A program made the position numbers and the translations under genes. From Symbiodinium natans (Eukaryota > Sar > Dinophyceae > Suessiales > Symbiodiniaceae), in assembly GCA_905221605.1 (NCBI GenBank), contig CAJNDS010001491.1, positions 59,860-123,859 on the forward strand: a stretch of DNA of 64,000 bases, given 5' to 3'. The notes beneath the pieces were generated by a model. It saw only the letters and a program-made list of their open reading frames with translations. It had not been told where the DNA came from and did not search any database. The first letter of the stretch is position 1, and the number at the start of each line of letters is the position of its first letter. Positions 10,240 to 20,194 of the stretch are shown in pieces.

Positions 10240-12890
10240 AGAAGCTCAGGGCCCTACTGAGGGTAGGCCCAGAGTTCGGGTCTAGGCTGGGGTTTGCGTA
10301 GGCCTACCCCTAGGCCCTACACTGGGGCAGGGGCAGGCCTAGGGCAGGGGTCTAGGCTAGGGTAGCCCTGCCCAGGGCAGCAGGCCTAGGACTAGGCCTG
10401 CGAGAGGTAGGCCTACTACCCCTAGACATCAACGTATGTAGCCAGGCAAGGCAACGAGGGAAGAGTCGAGCGACAAGGACGAGCTTAACCAAAACGCTTC
10501 ACCATTTGGCATAAGAATGTAGGCGTGACCGGGCCGACAGGTGCTGCTAACTCACACCTCGCAGAATGTTTGAGAGCTTACAAACGTTTGCCAGGAGTCC
10601 TGCCTCTTCGGGCTTCAAGGTTTCGGGTTCGGGGAGTGGAGTTTAGGGAGCAGGCGCTCGCCTTACGAGGGCCTCGCCGAGAAAGCAGCTGGGGTGGCGA
10701 GAGTTCTCGGTGACAGGAAGCTGTTCTATGATGGCAGGCGGCCCTACCAAAAAAACATGTGCGCGTTCTAGGTTGCCAAACACTATACAGAGGTATCTGT
10801 TGCAACCACATCCTGCGCCGGCATTGCAGCCGGCGTGGCAGGCGAAGCAAGGCTCTCCTGCGCTGCAGAGTCTCGGCCCTATAGCAATCCACCCCGAGCT
10901 CTGGTGCACGTGCGGTCACGAGGCGGGGCGCACAGAACGCGAACAAAGCCCGGAGTAGCCTGCCGCGGGTCGAGCGGATTTTGTTTGAGCCGTAGCAATG
11001 CAACTTAAAAGCGGGCAAGGGGCGGGACGCGCAGGAAGTTCACGGAGCTCGGAGCAGCCTGCGGCGGGTCGTGCGAAAACTGTACGAGCTATCATTTCTC
11101 GACTCATAGATGTCGAAGGGAAGAGGAGACAAATCAGGCGCCTGGAGAGATGCCGTGCCACCCCCAGCATCCAAGAGGTGAGCCTTCGAAGGCGGTGTGG
11201 CAGTAGCCTGCAAACCGCAAACTGTACGAGCTGTCATTTCTCGATTCATAGATGTCGAAGGGAAGAGAAGACAAATCAGGAGCCTGGAGAGACGGCCAGC
11301 ATCCGACAAGAGGTGCAGGCGTTCGAAGGCGGTGTGGCAGTAGCCTGCGGCAGGCGGGACGCGAAAAGGTTTGATACGTCAGCAACCTGCACCCGCCACT
11401 CTATCCCGAAGCTTTCAGTCCCTACAAAAACCCCGGCCACAGCCCCGGGCTTCTCAGGCGAGCGCTGACACCGGCTTGGAGGCCGACTTGCATCGTTTAC
11501 AATTACACCCGGAAAGTCCCGATTTCCAACCCTTTCCCGATGTTCGACCCTACGCACTGTGCCCGAGACCCGCAGCCCTCGGCTCCAACCTCAAACCTCC
11601 ACCCACGTGCAACTACTCCACAATGACATGAGGCGGGCGACTGCAGGGCCAGCAGCCGATCCCTGCGCCAAAACATAATGCGGAAAGGAGCTGGTTCTAG
11701 CTCTTGACGGCCTCCAGAAGGCTTCGAAAGGTCTGCAGGAGGGCCTGTAGGTCCTGGCCAAAGCACAAGGGACAGGAAGGGCTGGAATACGGGGAGCAGA
11801 CCGAACACAGTGTGCTGACGAGTGGGAGAAGCACTGCAACGGCGTCCGCCGCCGCGAGCGGTGCGTTGGCCACGGCCTCCACAGGAGTCACACAGACCAC
11901 AAGTCAAAGTTTCCCGCCGCGCGAGGCACGCCAAGACTGCAGCCCATGGGACTGTCACTCACCTGCTGCAAATGTTGATGTGGATTTTTTGAGGCTCGTG
12001 GAGGCTGGAGCTTCCACCGAGTGCCCTGCTCCTCGAGTCATGCCACGTGCGCCGCTCCTCGCCTGACAGCAGAGAACGGCGTGCAGAGGACATGCGTCCA
12101 GGCTGAGAGCGGTTGGAGCAGACTGAGACTGAGTTCGCGACTCTCGGCGTCATGCGACTTGCGCCAGTCGTTGCCACTGCCTGGTCGCCAAACGCAGGCT
12201 TGCCAAATCGTCAAACATGCACTCGCAAAGTGTGCTTGGGCGAACCGGCGGTGGACATGCGTGCACAGGTCGCAGCAGACTCAGTCCCCCACCGTAGGAG
12301 TGCCGCGCGTACCATTCGTCATCCTCACCTCGTCGCCAGCTGCTGGGCAGTGCTGGGGCGAGGAGGCATGGACTTGCAAGTTTTCTTCGCACAGTCATCC
12401 GGCCTGTTTCAGCAGCAGCTGCAGCTGGCGCCGGCGGTCGCCCGCGCGGAGCCCCTGGCTTGCAGGCGCGGGCACAGGTGGCACCAATCATCATAGGAGT
12501 CACAGGCGCGCGGCCAATCACGTCTTCGTAGTTCTGCAGTCAGCATCCACCCACCAACGGGGCTGCGCACGGCGCCGGAGCCGCTGGCAGCCACGCCAGA
12601 CGGCAAAAGAACTTGGCCGGCGCGAGCCCGCCTCCCGCCGGCGCAGGTAGGGCTCCTGCGTGCGATGCTGCGGCAGAGGGCAGGTCACGCAAGCGCGGCG
12701 CTGCAGTTGGGAGGCCACGTAGGAAAGTGTCGAGAGGCACCTGGAGTTTCGCGAGTAGAATGTCCTGAACGTAGGGCAGAGCTGCCCACAGGCTTGGGGT
12801 ATCCCTAAGCCTACCGGACACCTGCCCCTACCCTAGCCAAGGGCCTAGCCTAGGCCTACAGTACCTACCTCCAGGTCGGGGGTAGCCTGG
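10240..12890. other. GC-rich island without telomeric tracts, bounded by TAGGCCTA-rich sequence
   Basis: About 2.6 kb lacking telomeric heptamers and the small element families. Its left edge (10255-10430) and right edge (12800-12890) both contain TAGGCCTA, GGGGCAGG and TAGGCTAGGGTAG words, largely in inverted orientation. The interior has many overlapping ORFs on both strands (up to 209 codons at 12021-12650) but no product I recognise. It may be an inserted or transferred segment, or ordinary GC-rich gene space. Confidence 0.45.
11079..11290. repeat. Tandem duplication, about 140-bp period
   Basis: The segment around TGTACGAGCTATCATTTCTC at 11079-11150 recurs at 11219-11290 with a few substitutions. 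The companion word CGAAGGCGGTGTGGCAGTAG recurs with the same spacing (about 11188 and 11327). Part of a third unit (AGCCTGC.GCGGGTCG) lies upstream at about 10957 and 11055. Confidence 0.8.
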
Positions 12891-12975
12891 ACACCGAGCT
12901 TCTGTATGAGACAAAAACAAAAACAACTAGTTCATATAGGGGCCATGACAATTAAACTTTTTCATTTGTTTTGTT

Positions 12976-13320
12976 TTACCCCAATATCCTTTTTTTTGTA
13001 TTATGATATACTTTTATAGCATCACCTTCTGCTAATGACATAAGTTTATATATAAAATAATATATATTTATATATAACATGTCTTTAACTTCATTATATA
13101 TAAACGTATCCACATCCTCAATCTTTGATGATTTTAATTTTCGTTTTAATGCACTCTTTGATATTCCATTTCTATCACAATAATGTTTCTTTTTAATAAA
13201 AAAATCATTACACATCATTACTAATGTATTTAATGCCTGAATATACGATAATTCTCTTTGATTACGTTCAATTATCCCAGGGTTTTGGGGGCTATTGTCG
13301 TATAAACATATAGGGACCAT
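12976..13320 (-). CDS. AT-rich ORF of 114 codons, unknown, possibly foreign
   Basis: It starts at an ATG and is rich in Lys, Asn, Ile and Tyr with almost exclusively A/T third positions, quite unlike every other coding segment here. The middle (KSALKRKLKSSK) is basic. The C-terminal half has a Tyr/Ile-rich hydrophobic stretch. A near-direct repeat CATATAGGGRCCAT brackets it at 12933-12946 and 13307-13320. The right flank (13283-13357) matches the end of family E elements. It could be cargo of an element, or DNA from an AT-rich source (virus, organelle or symbiont). No family is recognised. Confidence 0.4.
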   Translation of the reverse strand: MVPICLYDNSPQNPGIIERNQRELSYIQALNTLVMMCNDFFIKKKHYCDRNGISKSALKRKLKSSKIEDVDTFIYNEVKDMLYINIYYFIYKLMSLAEGDAIKVYHNTKKRILG

Positions 13321-13461
13321 AAGGGAAGAATATTAGTAATTATTCCGACACCTATACTAGGGCTTTCAGGGTTTTTTCAGGTTTCTCAAGTAAGATCCTC
13401 TCAATCCAAATCCACACATCCCAAGCACCCTCCCTGGCACACACCCCAAACCCCACTGGAT

Positions 13462-13563
13462 CCCTAAACCCTAAACCCTAAACCCTAAACCCTAAACCCT
13501 AAACCCTAAACCCTAAACCCTAAACACTAAACCCTAAACCCTAAACCCTAAACCCTAAACCCT
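13462..13563. repeat. Interstitial (CCCTAAA)n telomeric tract
   Basis: About fourteen near-perfect heptamers in C-strand orientation. A G-strand tract follows at about 13653-13735. The intervening block (about 13586-13640) has an open minus-strand frame after TTTTCAG, so this is another C-block-G unit. Confidence 0.9.
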
Positions 13564-13904
13564 TACCCCCGAGGCCCTCCTCAAGGCGCCGCTCTAAACT
13601 CCGACTCACAATCGGCAGCGAGCAAATCCTGGGTTCTCCAGGAACTGAAAACAGGTTTAGGGGTTGAGGGTTTAGGGTTTAGGGCTAGGGTTTAGGGTTT
13701 AGGGTCTAGGGTTGAGGGTTTGGGTTTTGGGGTTAGAGCTCCCAAAAAGCATGTGTTACCGTTAAGTCTCTAAAGCCCCAAACCCGCGCCGTTTGCCCCC
13801 CGCCCCTCCATTCATAACTTGTATCGTTTGGTCGCCTCAACCATAAAAACAAGCACCACTCAGTAGTCACGTCAACGTCACAGGGCCCAGGTTCTGGGGG
13901 TTGA

Positions 13905-14032
13905 GATCACTATCACTGACAGGCAAGGAATCAAAATGCTGCGAAGCTCTTCGGTAAATCCAGGGCACTGCATGTGCGGATGGATGAGCGAACCGCTCGC
14001 TTCTGCACCGTACTGCTTGAAGTACCTCTGGG
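13905..14032 (-). CDS. HIT/GalT-like exon with HPHxQ motif
   Basis: The minus-strand reading contains GSLIHPHMQ within a YFKQYGAEASGSL context. This matches the active-site region of galactose-1-phosphate uridylyltransferase-like enzymes (HIT superfamily), where the histidines of HPH act in nucleotidyl transfer (family knowledge). The acceptor is probably GCCCAG|AGG or CAGAG|GTAC, and the 3' boundary is not fixed. It lies downstream of the exon chain at 15813-15025 and probably belongs to the same gene. Confidence 0.6.
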
Positions 14033-14385
14033 CGGGGTTCTAACAAGGAGACCTCCCCCCCAAAACCCAAAGGTTCTTGGAACCCCTGAAAGACTACACC
14101 TTTCACGGCCCCTTGGCAATAAAAAAAAACAGTGAAACCCTAAACCCTAAGCCCTAAACCCTAAACTTTTCAACACATACTTCAAGAACGGTCTTTCAAA
14201 GCGGACCCAGGCACATCAGCTGCACCACCTGGCTGCACTTTCGAAGCGATCGGCCTCGGGTTGAGGGTGTAGGGCTTAGGGCTTAGGGTTTAGGGCTAGG
14301 TTTTAGGGTTTAGGGTTTAGGGCTAGGGTTTAGGGTTTAGGGCTTAGGGTTTAGGGCTTGGGGCTTAGGGTTTAGGGCTTAGGGC

Positions 14386-14452
14386 CCAGTCGATTGTTGG
14401 GCTCAGCCTGTTGGATGGGTGCCAACATGAATGCCTCGTCGAAGCCCACCTC
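14386..14452 (-). CDS. Coding exon, unknown protein
   Basis: Twenty-two codons plus one base, reading EVGFDEAFMLAPIQQAEPNN. The acceptor is TCTGTAG|GAG. The only donor available is a GC type (CTGG|GCCCTAAGCCC) inside the following C-strand telomeric tract. It sits between the upstream and downstream parts of the HIT-like gene without an obvious match to that family. Confidence 0.5.
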
Positions 14453-14662
14453 CTACAGAGCCTGTCGTGCCCCCCCCCCCCCCCCCCCCCCCTAGGGTTT
14501 AGGGTTTAGGGTTTAGGGTTTAGGGGCCCTCAGGCGCCCCAAATGCTTAATATCCTCCAGAAGTGTGCGGGTGATGTGAGGTTTTTTGAAGGATCTTCGG
14601 GGCTTGCGACTTCAATTCTTGGACCGGCTCTTCTCGAGGCGAAAACATCGTCCGTCCTTCCT

Positions 14663-14778
14663 TAAACCCCTAAACCCCTAAACCCCTAAACCCCTAAACC
14701 CCTAAACCCCTAAACCCCTAAACCCCTAAACCCCTAAACCCCTAAACCCCTAAACCCTAAACCCTAAACCCCAAACCC
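14663..14778. repeat. (CCCCTAAA)n variant telomeric array
   Basis: About eleven copies of the 8-bp variant followed by a few normal heptamers. The block to its left (14525-14655) is open on both strands, so no exon is called there. Confidence 0.9.
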
Positions 14779-15024
14779 TGGGTTTCCGTGGGTCGTGGCA
14801 GCGTTCATCCTGCGAAGCGAAGCTTAGGATTTCAAGACGGCAGGGGCGACGGGCCTAAAGTTCACATAGCCTGCAGGCCCCTGAATGAAACCCTAAACCC
14901 TAAACCCTAAACCCTAAACCCTAAACCCTAAACCCTAAACCCCAAACCCTACACCCTAAAGCCCAACACCCTAAACCCGAAACCTTAAAACCCCCGAAAC
15001 AAAGCCGCGGTGATGGACCTCTGA

Positions 15025-15067
15025 GCCCCGGACCCCTCGCTGCCATGGCCCGCAAGGTATGGATGAC
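15025..15067 (-). CDS. Exon 4 of HIT/GalT-like gene
   Basis: The acceptor is AAACAG|GTC at 15067. The reading VIHTLRAMAARGPG follows exon 3 in phase 0. This fits the helix that lies between the ESPxH strand and the HPHxQ motif in the family. The 3' boundary is uncertain: several GT/AG candidates lie near 15018-15030. Confidence 0.5.
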
Positions 15068-15263
15068 CTGTTTTGAAGCCCGAAAAAAGGCCCCAATTTC
15101 CGGAAACACTTGGGGGTCTAGGAAAAGAGGTGACCCCAAAATGTAGAGCCCCAAATAGTAGGATTCAATAAGGGACCCCCCCCCCCCCCCCCCCCCCCCA
15201 CTTGCAAACCCTAAGCCTAAACAGGGCCGAAACCCTAAAACCAGGCTCAAGGCGGGGTTCAGA

Positions 15264-15323
15264 GCTTCGGACACTCTCACAGCTTCGCCCCCAGCTTCGG
15301 ACACTCTCACAGCTTCGCCCCCA
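15264..15323. repeat. 30-bp direct tandem duplication
   Basis: Two perfect adjacent copies of a 30-bp unit containing ACACTCTCACAGCTTCGCC. They lie just downstream (sense minus) of the exon 15328-15412 donor, inside the putative intron. Confidence 0.9.
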
Positions 15324-15327
15324 AGAC

Positions 15328-15412
15328 CTGCGCATCCTCGGCAATGCCAATCATCGCGTTGTGCGTGGGAGACTCCACAACGACCTCGGAGGCCCCGTAG
15401 CCGTCGACCATC
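15328..15412 (-). CDS. Exon 3 of HIT/GalT-like gene (EVVVESPTH segment)
   Basis: The acceptor is GACAG|GATG and the donor is GCGCAG|GTC. The sequence DGYGASEVVVESPTHNA matches the conserved G..EVVIESP.H strand of GalT-like proteins. One leading base completes the codon begun by exon 2 and the exon ends in phase 0, agreeing with exon 4. The plus strand is also open, but it lacks this match. Confidence 0.65.
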
Positions 15413-15519
15413 CTGTCAATGAAGCTAGACAGGTTGGGATCAGGGCAATTGAGGAGTCTTAGGGTATGGGGTTGGGCTTCTATAAAGGGATTAAGGGTGG
15501 CGGGACTGATGGTTCATGC

Positions 15520-15630
15520 CTTGAGGCTGAGCGATTCATGATCACCTGGTCTGTGTGAGCCTCATCTGCATGTTTCAAGGCTAGCCTCGCAGCATCTGGT
15601 GAAGTGTGCAAGCCCTGATCCCTCTTGTCC
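15520..15630 (-). CDS. Exon 2 of HIT/GalT-like gene, acceptor inside a telomeric heptamer
   Basis: The acceptor is TTTAG|GG, contributed directly by the telomeric repeat. The donor is TCAAG|GCATGA (GC type). It holds 36 codons (LHTSPDAARLALKHADEA) with one base before and two after, and both joints keep the frame with exons 1 and 3. The upstream intron (15631-15706) is filled by CCCTAAA copies on the plus strand. Confidence 0.6.
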
Positions 15631-15706
15631 CTAAACCCTAAACCCTAAACCCTAAACCCTAAACCCTAAACCCTAAACACCCCGAATAGTCCCCTAGTCC
15701 GCTAGC

Positions 15707-15813
15707 CTGCAAAGAGGGTGATCTGCATCTGGATTTGCAGCATGGTTGTCATGATCGCCGAAGCACGCGGCATGCTTGCTCCGATCGCCCGGGAAGGGCG
15801 TCTGGTAGAGATC
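15707..15813 (-). CDS. Exon 1 (first seen) of HIT/GalT-like gene
   Basis: The acceptor is GACCAG|GAT. The donor is a GC type, TGCAG|GCTAGC; reading past it meets a stop. There are 35 codons plus two bases (TPFPGDRSKHAACFGDHDNH). Joining AG to the G after TTTAG restores an uninterrupted frame. Any exons further 5' are not identified. Confidence 0.6.
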
Positions 15814-15937
15814 CTGGTCTAAGGCAACCCTAAACCCCAAACCCTAAACCCTAACCCCTAAATCCTAAACCCTAAACCCTAAGCCTGCCCTAAACTTGCA
15901 TAAGCCCCAAGCGTTTGTCAGAGGGCTCCACTCTTCA

Positions 15938-16036
15938 CTAGAGCAGGTAGCTGGCTTTCAAACCCCGCTCCTGTGGCGTCAGCAAGTAGGGGAACGGGTT
16001 TCGCAGCACTCGCACCAGCCACTTTGTCTTGTCCGC
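15938..16036 (-). CDS. Coding exon ending in stop, unknown protein
   Basis: The acceptor is TTGCAAG|GCG at 16036, followed by 32 codons (DKTKWLVRVLRNPFPYLL) and TAG at 15938-15940. It may be a terminal exon, which would make it the end of the gene upstream of the HIT-like gene. Confidence 0.6.
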   Translation of the reverse strand, partial: ADKTKWLVRVLRNPFPYLLTPQERGLKASYLL

Positions 16037-16421
16037 CTTGCAAGTACACAAAGCAAATACACAAAGATCTCAATTTTCACTCACTAAACCGCTGCACCCC
16101 AAACCCCAACAACCCTAAGCAGTTGAGCTGCCCTGGTCGTACATAACTTCGGGCTAAAAATCTAGAATGTTCTTTCGGTACTTCGAGCTAGCTGTTTGGG
16201 TACTCATTGCTGCGTACCTTATTGGCGTCCCGATTATAAAGGAATCCTACTATTTAGGCTCTGTAGATTGGGGGGTCCCTTATGGCCGCAAACCTCCACA
16301 TCTTTATCTGTGAAGCTTGCGAAGGGGGCTGTTGCGATGGTCGTCAGGGCTTAGCATGCTGATCCCTTTGTCGCCAGGCTGGCCCAAACCCTACACCGTA
16401 AACTCGGCCTAAACCCTAAAC

Positions 16422-16533
16422 CCCAAAAACTCCTCATCTGCGTGGCTGCGAATTTGAAACTCGGTCGAGCGTCCTCTGCTGGAGGTAGACCCTCTCGCTC
16501 CTCCAGCCGGCCGTCGGGCCAAACCCGCAAGAC
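16422..16533 (-). CDS. Coding exon, unknown protein (37 codons)
   Basis: The acceptor is CGCGCAG|GTC. The donor is TGGG|GTTTAG inside a telomeric tract. It reads VLRVWPDGRLEEREGLPPAE and is acidic and proline rich. It has a start in phase 0 with one base left at the end. The next exon downstream may be 15938-16036. Confidence 0.6.
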
Positions 16534-16873
16534 CTGCGCGGGATGCAGGGTGTGGAGCTAAATTAGCTGCTAATTGGGCTTGGCGCTCATGGGTACTGCT
16601 GCTGTGAAGTAGCGGTTTGGGCTCTGTCCACATCAAGGCAGCTCGGCACTTACAGAAGATAGGGCCTGGGTTTAGGGTTTAGGGTGCAGAGCTTAGGGAT
16701 TCCCAATATTGGGGTTACAGGGGTTGAGGTCAACCCGCTTCGCCGCTTCACCCCTGAACCATAAGAGTCTAGCAGCCCAAAACCGAACTGTTTAGCGCCC
16801 TGTAGGCCTAAACCCTAAACCCTAACCCAAAACTCTAGGTCTGCCTCTGTCTTCTCCTCTCGGCCCTTGCAAA

Positions 16874-17173
16874 GTGGACACTTCTCCTCAGGGGACATGG
16901 ACCAAGGGCTTTAGTACCGCCCTACTGTCGGAAGTCCGTGTAGGGGTTTCGGGTTCGGGAGTGCGGATTAAGGAGCCGAGGTCTTTCAAGGTTCAGGATT
17001 GCAGTATCGGGGAGAAACTGGACAAAGAAATTCCAAGGACTTGGTGCAGGGCATGGCGTTTCGGGCTTTGGCCGTACAAAGGCTTGATAGCCAGTTCAGA
17101 AAAGCAAATGACGGCCCCAGACGAGCCACGGCTACTTGTCCTTACTGTGTCATTTTTTGACTCCAAGCTCTGA
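16874..17173 (+). CDS. ORF of 99 codons with ATG, unknown
   Basis: A single plus-strand ATG-to-stop ORF with no splice context. No domain is recognised. Its neighbours are minus-strand exons, so it may be fortuitous. Confidence 0.3.
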   Translation: MDTSPQGTWTKGFSTALLSEVRVGVSGSGVRIKEPRSFKVQDCSIGEKLDKEIPRTWCRAWRFGLWPYKGLIASSEKQMTAPDEPRLLVLTVSFFDSKL

Positions 17174-17362
17174 GTGCCTGGATCTAAGGGTAGCTACCTG
17201 GTCCCTTAGTATGGGCCTTTAAGAGGGTGCACCTTATATACCCCTTATACACCCTACACTCCCTACACATTTTTAAGGGCCCATACAGCAGAACCCTTCA
17301 AAGGAGGCTAGGGACCATATTAAGCGCCCATGAAACTACCCTGAAGACAGAAGTGTCTTGTA

Positions 17363-17505
17363 CTACTGTTTGCTTCAGAAACCCCCCCCCCCCCAAAAAA
17401 AAAAACATAAGAATCCCTAGATTACCCTTATAAGAAAACATAGTATTATTATGTTTTTTTTTTTTCGGGCGGGGGGGGGGGGGGTTCTGAAGCGTAGGCT
17501 TCAAG
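17363..17505. mobile_element. Family F small TIR element
   Basis: The left end is TACTACTGTTTGCTTCAGAAACCCCC and the right end is GGGGGTTCTGAAGCGTAGGC. The core is A-rich and T-rich with long C and G runs. The ends match the copies at 32739 and 39056. Confidence 0.7.
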
Positions 17506-17606
17506 CTTCAGGTCAAGAGAATGGCGACACGAACACGCCCGATGGGGGCGGGGTGGTCTCTGAGGAACCTTCCTCCCCATGGAACTGTCATGTCATTGCT
17601 TGCCCT

Positions 17607-17712
17607 GAACCCTAAACCCTAAACCCTAAACCCTAAACCCTAAACCCTAAACCCTAAACCCTGAACCCTGAACCCTGAACCCTGAACCCTGAACCCTGAA
17701 CCCTGAACCCCA
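17607..17712. repeat. Telomeric tract switching from CCCTAAA to CCCTGAA
   Basis: About eight standard heptamers are followed by eight CCCTGAA copies. The clean switch suggests one mutated unit that was amplified. Confidence 0.9.
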
Positions 17713-19135
17713 ACTCCCAAAACATTCGTAACTTCCAAAACACTGAGCCCATACCCAGAGAACCCCTTGGTGAAAAACACGTTCTCCTCACCGCATTGGG
17801 ATCTGTCTCATAGTTTTTGGGACATACCTTCATGTTAGGGATATGGGGGCTTACGAGAATAGGGGGCCCCTAAAATAGACCCCCAGATAGTAGGATTCCC
17901 TTATAAAAAGCACCTCATGGAGACCCTAAACCACCATATGGGGCTCTTTAGGTACATGCCAAAAGGTTGCCAAGACTCGTCGTGCTTTGGCTGTTCGTGG
18001 GCTCGTGGCTCGGCCCGTTCTTTGCTCCGGTACTGCCGTGGCTTCGATGGCCCTGCCTACGGCTTCTGGGGGCGCTTTTGGCTGGGCAGTAACCACCTTC
18101 TACTAAGGGTACCCTTTTATGCATTGGCTAATTCATAAGGGAACCTTGAACCAACAAAAGGGGAAAAACGATAGCAGTGGGGCTCCCCAGTTCGGGCTTA
18201 GAGAGTTAGAGAGGCTTGAGGTCCATGGAAGTTGCGTCCTGCCCCCTCTGAAAACAACATCGCGATGACCGTGTTTGTCTAACATGGGGTCACGTCCTCA
18301 TGCATTCAACAGCGCTGTTCAAGTATGCGGGCCACAGCCCTTTAGGGGTTCTTTCAATCCTCAAAAGTCTTAAGCCTACGAACCCACGAAGCCTGGATAA
18401 CATTGCGCGAGATAAAATCGCTCTTGAAGGTTTCCGGATAGGGGGTTTTGAGCCGTTCGAGCGAGCCTGAAAAACAGAACCTGAACCCTAAACTCTGCAC
18501 TGCAGGAGCCCGTCTTCATCCCTCAAAGGTTCCCAGGCCTTCAAATCCACGAAGAAGCAGGTCCAGTGCCTGGGCGCGTTTCAGGAATAAGCCCTCCCTC
18601 GTTCTGTCCACTGCACCTCCTATTATTATCGAAACCACAACGGTGCTGGTGTTTTTTTATATTCACCTTGGGATTTACATCAGCCAAATAATTTAAGCAC
18701 CACATACTTCTTAAGGCCCCCAACTCCAACAAGCCAGGACTCAGACTGACATTGGGGCTTCCAAAGAAGAGGGGTACCTACTGTTGGGGGGTTGCTGTAA
18801 CAATGTTGGCATTTTGCTGGGGTACGTCCGTAAGACCCCTTACTACTCTTTGCTTAAGAACCCCAAACGGATAAAACAGAATAATCCCTTTACTGCCCTT
18901 AAAAAGGAAGAACATTTTGTTACTATAAGGGGATCCTACAGGGAATCCTACTAAGTGTCTAGGAGATTCCAACTACCAGGTGCACGTACTGTTGGGGGTT
19001 GCAGTTGTCAGGATGCCTCTGTGTTCGGAGATGCTCCCATCTTCAAGTCGACCTAAACCCTAACCCCTAAACCCTAAACCCTAAACCCTAAACCCTAAAC
19101 CCTAAACCCTAAACCCTAAACCCTAAACCCTAGAC

Positions 19136-19218
19136 CTGCCGACATGCGACCTGGTGAGTGCATCTTGTCGAAGCAGCCGCAAGCGCGACCCTTCCTGATA
19201 CTCGCCCTGCCTCGGCGG
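19136..19218 (-). CDS. Coding exon, unknown protein
   Basis: The minus-strand reading contains PPRQGEYQEGSRLRLLRQDA. The donor is GGCAG|GTCTAGGG at the edge of a long telomeric tract (19060-19133). The acceptor near 19218 is not certain. Confidence 0.5.
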
Positions 19219-19293
19219 GGACACGATTATAATATCCTACTACCCAAAAGGGTTTAGGGTTCATATCACCTTACTACCCAAACGGGAAACTGC

Positions 19294-19391
19294 CTGGACA
19301 TGAGAGAACGAACTGCAATTCCACAGAAGCTACCCACGCTGCACGCAAAACCTTAGCACTTTGCTCTCTGTCACAAGAGCTACTTACTAGC
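19294..19391 (-). CDS. Coding exon, unknown protein
   Basis: The acceptor is TACGTAG|GCT and the donor is a GC type (GTCCAG|GCAGTT). The sequence includes CDREQSAKVLRAAWVASVEL and is helical and hydrophobic at its end. Confidence 0.5.
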
Positions 19392-19633
19392 CTACGAAGG
19401 GTTTGGCGCTGCCGGTGCAAAGGTGTGGAACATGGTTGGGACGTGCAACCAAAGCAAAAGTTGTGAAAGAACACGACAGAACAAGACCAACCAAAAGGCC
19501 CCCAAACCCTCAAACGTCGAAACGTCTGAATCCTAAGCCCTATAAACATCCCAAACACCCCCCCCACCCTCCCTAGACTTCCGGAAATTTCGGAGAAAAA
19601 AAGGGGGTTCAGCAGTTTCGTGCCCCTCGCGGC

Positions 19634-19705
19634 CTAATCGACGACGGGCTGCCCACTCAACCTCTTCCAGAAACGAATCTCACCTTCGTAGGAAATGCGC
19701 CGCTC
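19634..19705 (-). CDS. Coding exon ending in stop, unknown protein
   Basis: The acceptor is GTCGCCAG|GAG, followed by 23 codons (ERRISYEGEIRFWKRLSG) and TAG. It may be a terminal exon. A GT lies within it (GAAG|GTGAGA), which could be an alternative donor. Confidence 0.5.
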   Translation of the reverse strand, partial: ERRISYEGEIRFWKRLSGQPVVD

Positions 19706-20130
19706 CTGGCGACTTGTATCAAGTGGGTTTCTTTAGGCTTCTTGGGGAGCCTTTTATGTCTTAGGGGGGCCCAGGGTTTGGGTTGAGGGTTTAGGGTTCT
19801 GGATGTAGGGTGCAGGGTGCAGGGTGCAGGGTGTAGGGTTGGGGTTTAGAGCTTGGGGGCCCGGTACTGATTTAGGCTTCTTGGGGCGGTAGAGGCCTTA
19901 AGGGCTCAGGGGGGCTCAGGCATTTATAGGGCCCGGGTTCTGGGCACCTCCAATCTTAGGCAACTCAGGATCCCTCTTGAGGATCTCTACCGGGTCTAAG
20001 GGGGTTAACGGTTTTTAGGGTTTAGGGCTTAAGGCTTAGGGTTCAGATTATATCCGCCCAACAGAGCCCAATTTCCCCCCCAACATGTTCGGTCCTGCGT
20101 CGGCGTCTTGGGGCTTCCCTCGATGGATAC

Positions 20131-20194
20131 CTGCCGCGCGATGGAAGGCGTCGGTGATGGCGGCACCATCTGCGTCTGGGAAGCCGACTTGCCT
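20131..20194 (-). CDS. Putative coding exon, unknown protein
   Basis: The acceptor is TTGCTGCAG|AGG and the donor is GGCAG|GTATCC. It reads VGFPDADGAAITDAFHRAA. The plus strand is also open across this block, so strand rests on the splice sites. Confidence 0.45.

Noticed and set aside
14525-14655. Plus-strand exon between telomeric tracts
   Set aside because: The block is open on both strands with plausible protein in each. Neither has decisive splice sites, so no exon is called.
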